Shown here piece after piece: positions 58,808-64,000 of a stretch of 64,000 nt of DNA. The position numbers and the translations under genes were made by a program. Every line of letters starts with the position of its first letter. Position 1 is the stretch's first letter. Below the pieces are notes generated by a model. The model did not search any database. It was given only the letters and a program-made list of their open reading frames with translations, and was not told the origin of the DNA. Origin of the DNA: Tepidisphaeraceae bacterium (lineage in GTDB: Bacteria; Planctomycetota; Phycisphaerae; Tepidisphaerales; Tepidisphaeraceae); assembly GCA_035998445.1 (NCBI GenBank), contig DASYHQ010000052.1:186001-250000 (forward strand), written 5' to 3'.

Positions 58808-59829
58808 CCGCGGCCGCGCGCTGGAGCGCATCGCGCGTCGCGATCACGCTGCTGCTCTGCACGGCGGGCTGGGCAATCGCGGCGATCCTGTGTTTGTGCG
58901 TCGGGTCGACCGGATCGATCGGCTGGCCGACCGAGTCGCAGTTGCCGTTCCGGCGCGACATGGTGCTGATCGCCTCGTTGATCGGCGCGGCGCTGGCGGC
59001 CAGTGGCGTGGCGTACCAGGCGGTGCTGCGCAATCCGCTGGCCGACCCGTACCTGCTGGGCGTCAGCAGCGGGGCCTCGCTTGCGGCGTACCTGTGGCGA
59101 TTCCCCAGCGTCTACGCAATCATCCAGATTCTGCCCGCAAGCGTGGCCGCGGCCAGCCAGCAGTTGTTCGTGTTCGTCGGAGCACTGCTGTCGGTCGCGA
59201 TCGTCTTCCTGCTCGCCACGCGGCGTGGCAGGTTGGAACCGGTCACGCTGCTGCTCGTCGGCGTCGTCATCAACAGCGTCAACGGCGCAATCTTCATGCT
59301 GTTGAACTTCGTCTTTAAAGACGTCTCCGCCAGCGGTGGGGCGATCTCGTTCCTGGTCGGCGCGATCCAGACGACCATCCTCGACGAACAGCTCTACGCC
59401 GCCACGATCGTCTGCGCGATCGGCTTCGCGATCCTGATGGTGCTCAGCGGCCAGTTGAACGCCGCCGGGCTGGGCACGGGCGAGGCCAAATCGCTCGGCA
59501 TTCGCATTCACCGGTTGCGCTGGATCGTGTTAATCGTCGCATCGCTCACGACGGCGTCTGCGGTGGCGATCAGCGGGCCGATCGGGTTCGTTGGCTTGAT
59601 CTGCCCGCACTTGGCCAGGCTGATCGTCGGTTCCGACCACCGCCGACTGCTGCCGGTGGCGACCGCGATCGGCGCCGCGCTGCTGGCGATCGCCGACGCC
59701 GCGTCGCGAAGGCTAGCCCAAGGCGACGCCGCCGGCACATGGCTGCCCGTGGGCGTGCTGACGGGGTTGCTTGGTGGGCCGTTTTTCCTGTTGATCCTCT
59801 CGCGCAGGCGCAAAGGCGCGATAGACTGA
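58804..59829 (+). CDS. ABC permease (BtuC/FecCD family)
   Basis: 341 aa from ATG at 58804, overlapping the stop of the binding protein gene by 4 bp. About ten helices. Family segments: GVAYQAVLRNPLADPYLLGV and SSGASLAA (about 66-95), GQLNAAGLGTGEAKSLGI (the loop contacting the ATPase, about 220-240), SGPIGFVGLICPHLARLIVG, and SDHRRLLPVATAIGAALLAI. The pair forms the channel for cobalamin or a siderophore. Confidence 0.92.
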   Translation: MTAAARWSASRVAITLLLCTAGWAIAAILCLCVGSTGSIGWPTESQLPFRRDMVLIASLIGAALAASGVAYQAVLRNPLADPYLLGVSSGASLAAYLWRFPSVYAIIQILPASVAAASQQLFVFVGALLSVAIVFLLATRRGRLEPVTLLLVGVVINSVNGAIFMLLNFVFKDVSASGGAISFLVGAIQTTILDEQLYAATIVCAIGFAILMVLSGQLNAAGLGTGEAKSLGIRIHRLRWIVLIVASLTTASAVAISGPIGFVGLICPHLARLIVGSDHRRLLPVATAIGAALLAIADAASRRLAQGDAAGTWLPVGVLTGLLGGPFFLLILSRRRKGAID

Positions 59830-59830
59830 T

Positions 59831-59954
59831 CCGGTCCCCTCTCCCGGTACGCCGGGTTAGGGTTAGGGTGAGGGTGATTTCGTTCTACCAAGAGCCGTCA
59901 GCAGTTCGAAATCACCCTCACCCAACCTCTCCCGGAGTACCGAGAGAGGAGCCA
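59831..59954. repeat. Palindromic repeat, family B, inside the importer operon
   Basis: Left arm CCGGTCCCCTCTCCCGGTAC with GCCGGGTTAGGGTTAGGGTG; right arm CACCCAACCTCTCCCGGAGT with ACCGAGAGAGGAGCC. It fills the 127-bp space between permease and ATPase. The right end carries GAGGAG (59946-59951), which serves as ribosome site of the ATPase (ATG at 59957). Confidence 0.85.
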
Positions 59955-59956
59955 GA

Positions 59957-60742
59957 ATGTCGAATCCGATGTCGCTGCTAACCGCCACCAACCTCACCTT
60001 CGGCTACCGCGACACGCCCGTGTTGCGCGGCGTATCCGTCGCGCTGGCGCCGGGCGAAATCGTCGCGCTGATTGGCCCCAACGGCAGCGGCAAGTCAACG
60101 CTTATCCGCGCGCTGCTCGGCCATGTGATCGCGACGGGGCAGATCGATTGGAACGGTCGCCCGCTGGCTGACTGGCCCAAACGCGAGCTGGCGAGAACGG
60201 TCGCCTACCTGCCGCAATCACCGGTGTACGACGTCGACCAAACCGTGCTCGACGTGCTGCGGCTCGGGCGGTCGCCATACCTGGGCGCCTTTGGCATCGA
60301 ATCGGCCGCGGACGTGCAGGTCGTCCACGAGGTCGCTACACAACTGGGGCTAACCGACCTACTGACGCGCTCTATGGACGAACTGTCCGGCGGGCAACGC
60401 CAACGCGTCTTCGTCGGCCGCTGTCTCGTGCAGCAACCAACCGCGCTGCTGCTGGACGAGCCGAACACATTCCTCGACCTAAAACATCAGGCGGAACTCG
60501 TCTCCCTTGCGCGCACGCTGTCGCGCGAGCGCAACATGGGTGTGCTGATCGCCTCCCACGACCTGAACCTCGCCGCCGCCGTCGCCGATCGACTGGTGCT
60601 GCTGAAGGATGGCGCCGTGGTCGCCACCGGCGTGCCGGATGAGGTGTTGCGCGCCGACGTCCTCTCGGCCGCCTTCGAGACGCCATTGCGCCGCGTCGAC
60701 GGGGCGCGGATTGCGATCATTCCAGAGTTCACGTCAATGTGA
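59957..60742 (+). CDS. ABC ATPase (BtuD/FecE family)
   Basis: 261 aa from ATG at 59957. Walker A GPNGSGKST (about 39-47), Q-loop YLPQSPVYD, signature LSGGQRQR, Walker B LLLDEP, D-loop TFLD and switch SHDLNLA. FecE/BtuD-like length. It drives the importer formed with the two upstream genes; the intervening family B repeat suggests that co-transcription passes through the palindrome. GAGGAG next to or within the repeat sets its translation. Confidence 0.92.
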   Translation: MSNPMSLLTATNLTFGYRDTPVLRGVSVALAPGEIVALIGPNGSGKSTLIRALLGHVIATGQIDWNGRPLADWPKRELARTVAYLPQSPVYDVDQTVLDVLRLGRSPYLGAFGIESAADVQVVHEVATQLGLTDLLTRSMDELSGGQRQRVFVGRCLVQQPTALLLDEPNTFLDLKHQAELVSLARTLSRERNMGVLIASHDLNLAAAVADRLVLLKDGAVVATGVPDEVLRADVLSAAFETPLRRVDGARIAIIPEFTSM

Positions 60743-60799
60743 ATCGCTGGAGGCGATTTCAAGATCACCGAAACGCAAGATCGATTGTGGGAACCGCTT

Positions 60800-61957
60800 C
60801 TACTGTGGCGTCGGCGTCGCTCGGCGTCGTCGTTGTTGCATGAGGCGGGATACGACGAACAACGCGAGCACGCTGCCGATCGCGATGGCGGTGATGTGCC
60901 CGAGTCCGGGGCGCATCACGCGGGCAAGGCGCGCGGCGACGACGGTCGGCCTATCGCGTGGTGAGCCGTGTTCGTCGTAAAAGATGGCGAGGTTCGCATC
61001 GGTGGTCGGGTCTTGCCCGGCACGCAGCAGGGCGTCTTCATGTGCCTGAAAGGCCATCACCCACGCCTCGCCGGCCGCACGTTCGCGATCGATGAGGGCG
61101 TCGTCGTAGCCGCCATCGTGTTCCGTGCGGCCGTGCATGGCGAGCATGTTCGCTTTCATCTGCTCTGGCCGCGGGTGAACATAATCGAACGCGCGGCGAT
61201 AGGCCCGGTACGCCAGATGCGTGTCACCCTTGGCCGCAAGCAGGTCGCCTAGTGCCGCATGCAAATGGGGGCTGGTGCCGGTGCCGAAGCGAATCATGCC
61301 GACGATGCCGGTGATTGCGGGGTCGATGGCGCTGGCGTCCTTCAATCGCCCGAGCCGCACAGAGACGGGCAAACCGATGTTCACGCCGTTGCGAATGCCT
61401 TCGTCGAGTCCCTTCAAAGCCTTCTCATCCAGCAGCAGCGGCAGCACAAAACTACCGCGGTCCAGCAGCTTCGGATCCGCCTGTGCGTCGCGCAGATACT
61501 CGGCCACCATCAGCTGATACTTCTCGCGGCCGAAGTGCGCGTCGGGGTTGATCTCGATCGCCCGTTTGATCTGCTCGATCCCGCGGTCGAGGTCACCCGC
61601 GTGCAGGTAGAACGTGCCGAGGTTGGCCGCGGTGGTGTATTGGCCGGGCAGCAGCGTTTCCTTCCGCTGCATGATCTCGATTGCCTTATCGACCTGTCCC
61701 AACTTCTCGTACGCCACGGCCAGGTTGTCGAGCGCAGCGGCGTTCGTCGGCTCGTTCTCAAGCAGCGCCGTCATTGCGGCCACGCGACGTTCGTAGAAGA
61801 ACTGCGAATGGCGTTCCCATTTGCCCATCAGAATCGCGCTGACCTCCGGCAGGCCGCGCTGTTCGTCGATCAGCGTATCTTCGTCCCACAGGCAGGCGTG
61901 GGACGGCGCGACGAGCGTCAGCAATGCCAACAGGAAGCAAACGGTCGCGATTCGCAT
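60800..61957 (-). CDS. Exported TPR protein with C-terminal membrane anchor
   Basis: 385 aa from ATG at 61957 (MRIATVCFLLALLTLVAPSH). Signal peptide cut near SHA-C. TPR motifs about 75-160: AALDNLAVAYEKLGQVDKAI, TAANLGTFYLHAGDLDRGIE; a further TPR-like stretch LHAALGDLLAAKGDTHLAYR around 255. A C-terminal helix (HITAIAIGSVLALFVVSRLM) followed by Arg residues anchors it. It lies after the signal near CLWDEDTLIDEQRGLPEVSA, a motif I recall in planctomycete TPR proteins. Function unknown; it is 34 bp downstream of queC on the same strand. Confidence 0.78.
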   Translation of the reverse strand: MRIATVCFLLALLTLVAPSHACLWDEDTLIDEQRGLPEVSAILMGKWERHSQFFYERRVAAMTALLENEPTNAAALDNLAVAYEKLGQVDKAIEIMQRKETLLPGQYTTAANLGTFYLHAGDLDRGIEQIKRAIEINPDAHFGREKYQLMVAEYLRDAQADPKLLDRGSFVLPLLLDEKALKGLDEGIRNGVNIGLPVSVRLGRLKDASAIDPAITGIVGMIRFGTGTSPHLHAALGDLLAAKGDTHLAYRAYRRAFDYVHPRPEQMKANMLAMHGRTEHDGGYDDALIDRERAAGEAWVMAFQAHEDALLRAGQDPTTDANLAIFYDEHGSPRDRPTVVAARLARVMRPGLGHITAIAIGSVLALFVVSRLMQQRRRRATPTPQ

Positions 61958-61991
61958 AGGCCCGCCTTTACTGGAACGGTTGAAGACCATT

Positions 61992-62684
61992 CTAACTGTA
62001 TCGCGTCGGGTCCGTTACACCCGCGTCGATAAAACCCTTTCGGCGAAGTTGGCAGCTGTCGCAACGGCCGCAGGCGAGGGTGATGCCATCGCGGGTGATG
62101 GGGTCGTAGCAGCTGTGGGTGGTGGCGTAGTCGACGCCGAGGGCGGCGCCGCGGGTGATGATCTGGGCCTTGGTCAGGTGAACGAGCGGGGCGTGAACGG
62201 TGAAGTTCGTGCGCGTGGTGCCCAGGCGGGCCATCGCTTGAAAGGCGGCCACGAAATCGGGGCGGCAGTCGGGGTAGCCGCTGAAGTCCAAAGCGTTCAC
62301 GCCGATGTAGACGTCGTCCAGGTCCAGCACTTCCGCCCAGGCCAGCGCGTAGCTCAGGAAGATCGTGTTGCGGGCGGGGACGTAGGTGATCGGCACGTCG
62401 GTCGCCATCGCGGCGTCGCTGCGGTCTTTGGGGACGGCAAGGTCGGCGGTCAGGGCACTGTTGCCGAACTGACGCAAATCGATCTGCATCACGCGGTGTT
62501 CGATCACGCGCCAGTCGGTGGCCACACGCTGGGCGGCGTGCAGCTCGTGGCGGTGGCGCTGGCCGTAGTCGAAGGCGAGGGAATAGAGCTCGTCGAATCC
62601 TTCGGCCCGCGCGATGGCCAGACAGGTGGTGCTGTCGAGGCCGCCACTGGTGAGGACGATTGCGCGGGTGCGAAGCGACGCCAT
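61992..62684 (-). CDS. queC: 7-cyano-7-deazaguanine synthase QueC
   Basis: 230 aa from ATG at 62684; the upstream frame extension lacks support. It makes preQ0 from carboxy-deazaguanine with ATP and ammonia. P-loop SGGLDSTTC (13-21), [42 protein letters not shown] (here VYIGVNALD and SGYPDCRP) and the zinc-site cysteines in [21 protein letters not shown]. The family features are complete. Part of the queuosine route with queA (20723-21766). Confidence 0.94.
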   Translation of the reverse strand: MASLRTRAIVLTSGGLDSTTCLAIARAEGFDELYSLAFDYGQRHRHELHAAQRVATDWRVIEHRVMQIDLRQFGNSALTADLAVPKDRSDAAMATDVPITYVPARNTIFLSYALAWAEVLDLDDVYIGVNALDFSGYPDCRPDFVAAFQAMARLGTTRTNFTVHAPLVHLTKAQIITRGAALGVDYATTHSCYDPITRDGITLACGRCDSCQLRRKGFIDAGVTDPTRYS

Positions 62685-62830
62685 GGGCGGGAGTGTACAG
62701 GATCGGGATTGGGTCGACACTGGCATCGGCACTGGTTGCTTCAACGACCCGTCCGGCGGGCGCCGGATCAGGGGAAGGCACGTGACGCGGGATGTGCTAA
62801 ATTGGCATACAGCAAAGGAGCGTGCCGACC

Positions 62831-63205
62831 GTGGAAACTGCTGCCAACAATGCGAACGCGCCGATCGACTTCGAGTCGCTCGTCACGCGCTGCTTGGGTG
62901 ATCCGCAGTTCGCCAAGGCAATGCTGCACCTGTTCGCGACCCAGGCGCCGGACATGGTACAGGCGATCGAGCAGGCCCTGGCCGACGGCGACGCGACACG
63001 GGCGGCCCGGGCTGCACATGCGCTGAAGGGGTCGACCGCGAACTTGTCGGCGACCTCGCTGAGCGCGGTGGTGGCGCAGATCGAACAGCACTGTCTGGCC
63101 AACCGATTGGACGATGCGCGACAGGCGATGCCCACGCTGGCCTACGAGCTGGAACGGTGCATGCGTTTCATCGAGGTCAGCATCGCCGCGAAAGCCCCGT
63201 CGTGA
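62831..63205 (+). CDS. Hpt domain protein (histidine phosphotransfer)
   Basis: 124 aa if started at GTG 62831, ten nt after GGAG; GTG at 62822 is too close to that site. A four-helix Hpt domain with the phosphate-accepting histidine in [20 protein letters not shown] and the following [19 protein letters not shown]. It relays phosphate between a hybrid kinase and a receiver; candidates in the window are the hybrid kinase (33727) and single receivers (35272, 44432). It is alone, divergent from queC. Confidence 0.85.
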   Translation: METAANNANAPIDFESLVTRCLGDPQFAKAMLHLFATQAPDMVQAIEQALADGDATRAARAAHALKGSTANLSATSLSAVVAQIEQHCLANRLDDARQAMPTLAYELERCMRFIEVSIAAKAPS

Positions 63206-63251
63206 TGCTTACAGGCTGGTTCCGGTTGGCGATCAAATCAATGCCACAACG

Positions 63252-63355
63252 TGTCATCCCGATGGGAGCCTTGGCGACCTGAGGGATCTCCCACGGCCAA
63301 GAACGTCCGTGGTTCGAGATCCCTCAGGTCGCCTTAGGCTCCCATCGGGATGACA
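63252..63355. repeat. Palindromic repeat, family C (copy 4)
   Basis: TGTCATCCCGATGGGAGCCT opens and AGGCTCCCATCGGGATGACA closes; the change of A to T in the arm is matched on the other side, so pairing is kept. It lies between convergent genes. Confidence 0.85.
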
Positions 63356-63476
63356 AGTGGGCGCGAGGCGACACACTTTTGCCCGTCAGCCTTAGGCTTT
63401 GCTCGAGATGACACGTCCTGCTGGCACAAGTCGTCCGCCGCACCCAAGCGTGCAGCGGCCATCCCGACCGCCGGCC

Positions 63477-64000
63477 CTACGCCGCCACTGCCTGCGGTTG
63501 CGTGCCCGCGGGGGTCACGCGCAGGTCGACCAGTTCGTTGCGCCGCAGCACGGTCACCGACTTCGGCTCGCCGATCGTGTCGCCGGTCAGCAGGCGGTGG
63601 AGCGCGTCGATGTGCGGCGTCGGCTTGCCCTCGAACGCGATCACCACGTCGCCCTCGGCCAATCCACCGGCAGTGGCGGGGCCGGTCGGCTCCAGGTTCG
63701 TCACCAGGATGCCGCTCTCGATGTCCAGGTGGTGGAAGCGCACCACGCGTCGGTGCAGCGGCACGTTCTGACCGGCCAGGCCGAGGTAGGCGCGGGTGAT
63801 CCGGCCGTCCTTGATCAGCTTGGCCGCCACCCATTGGGCGGCGTTGGCGGGGGTGGCGAAGCAGATGCCCTGGGCGCTGGCGATGATGGCGGTGTTCACG
63901 CCGATCACCTCGCCCTGGCTGTTCACCAGCGGGCCACCACTGTTGCCGGGGTTCAGCGCGGCGTCTGTCTGGATCACGTCATCGATCAACCGCCCGCTTT
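63477..64000 (-). CDS. Trypsin-like serine protease with PDZ domain, HtrA family (5' partial)
   Basis: The frame is open from the right edge (complement of 64000) to TAG at 63477-63479; about 174 residues are visible. The catalytic serine is in [20 protein letters not shown], preceded by DDVIQTDAA. The PDZ domain follows (about 85-170: [31 protein letters not shown]). His and Asp of the triad lie outside the window. HtrA proteins degrade damaged envelope proteins. The C-terminal tail is short ([11 protein letters not shown]). Confidence 0.88.
   Translation of the reverse strand, partial: SGRLIDDVIQTDAALNPGNSGGPLVNSQGEVIGVNTAIIASAQGICFATPANAAQWVAAKLIKDGRITRAYLGLAGQNVPLHRRVVRFHHLDIESGILVTNLEPTGPATAGGLAEGDVVIAFEGKPTPHIDALHRLLTGDTIGEPKSVTVLRRNELVDLRVTPAGTQPQAVAA

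Noticed and set aside
57686-58831. Extension of the coiled-coil gene over the binding-protein gene on the opposite strand
   Set aside because: The extra 382 residues are Arg-rich shadow sequence of the BtuF-like gene; ATG at 57685 has a ribosome site.
1-64000. tRNA or rRNA genes
   Set aside because: Gaps were read for TTCGA-type T arms and acceptor stems; only TTCGAA in the spacers of family B repeats was found, without a tRNA fold. A covariance search could still find a small RNA.

Overview
The window looks like chromosomal DNA of a GC-rich planctomycete, probably class Phycisphaerae (Tepidisphaera/Humisphaera-like). This is inferred from the codon bias, from several gene families that I associate with that class, and from the many long palindromic intergenic repeats. 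No rRNA, tRNA, transposase, phage gene or CRISPR array was recognised. The gene at the left edge (GlmU-like) and the one at the right edge (HtrA-like protease) are both cut.

Layout. 0-6.2 kb: GlmU-like acyltransferase end, GT4 glycosyltransferase, a Kdo-kinase-like/purU pair, a repeat-rich gap holding an array of 21-bp palindromic units, amidohydrolase, Rieske-like protein. 6.4-18.3 kb: metallo-hydrolase, transketolase, a large membrane-anchored propeller protein, Gfo/Idh/MocA oxidoreductase, moeA, a VapBC-like pair, trmB, araB. 18.5-27.8 kb: a small Cys protein overlapping xerD, two small conserved genes, queA, a class B penicillin-binding protein, rmuC, scpA and kdsD. 27.9-39.3 kb: a giant LptC/OstA-like envelope protein, secreted ankyrin protein, MFS transporter, a three-gene histidine kinase/receiver/hybrid kinase operon, a membrane-TPR protein. 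39.4-44 kb: an FbpABC-type ABC importer (ATPase, binding protein, fused permease). 44-57.7 kb: a single-domain response regulator with a clear terminator, a double Kdo-kinase-like protein, MFS exporter, GT4, AsmA-like protein, TIGR03790-like protein, Zn ribbon, TIM-barrel isomerase, M42 peptidase, tail-anchored coiled-coil protein. 57.8-64 kb: a BtuFCD/FecBCD-type importer interrupted by a repeat, a secreted TPR protein, queC, an Hpt protein and the HtrA fragment.

How they fit together. An envelope theme recurs: kdsD (Kdo precursor), the LptC/OstA protein, two Kdo-kinase-like proteins, two GT4 enzymes, AsmA and a PBP. queA and queC belong to queuosine synthesis. Signalling is represented by kinases, receivers and an Hpt protein.

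The most distinctive content is non-coding. At least seven families of long inverted repeats sit between genes, some nested inside one another. They occur in convergent and tandem gaps but in none of the ten divergent promoter gaps. Two genes end inside such repeats and one takes its ribosome binding site next to one. The 168-bp array of eight palindromic 21-bp units at 4108-4275 is the strongest candidate for an undescribed element.
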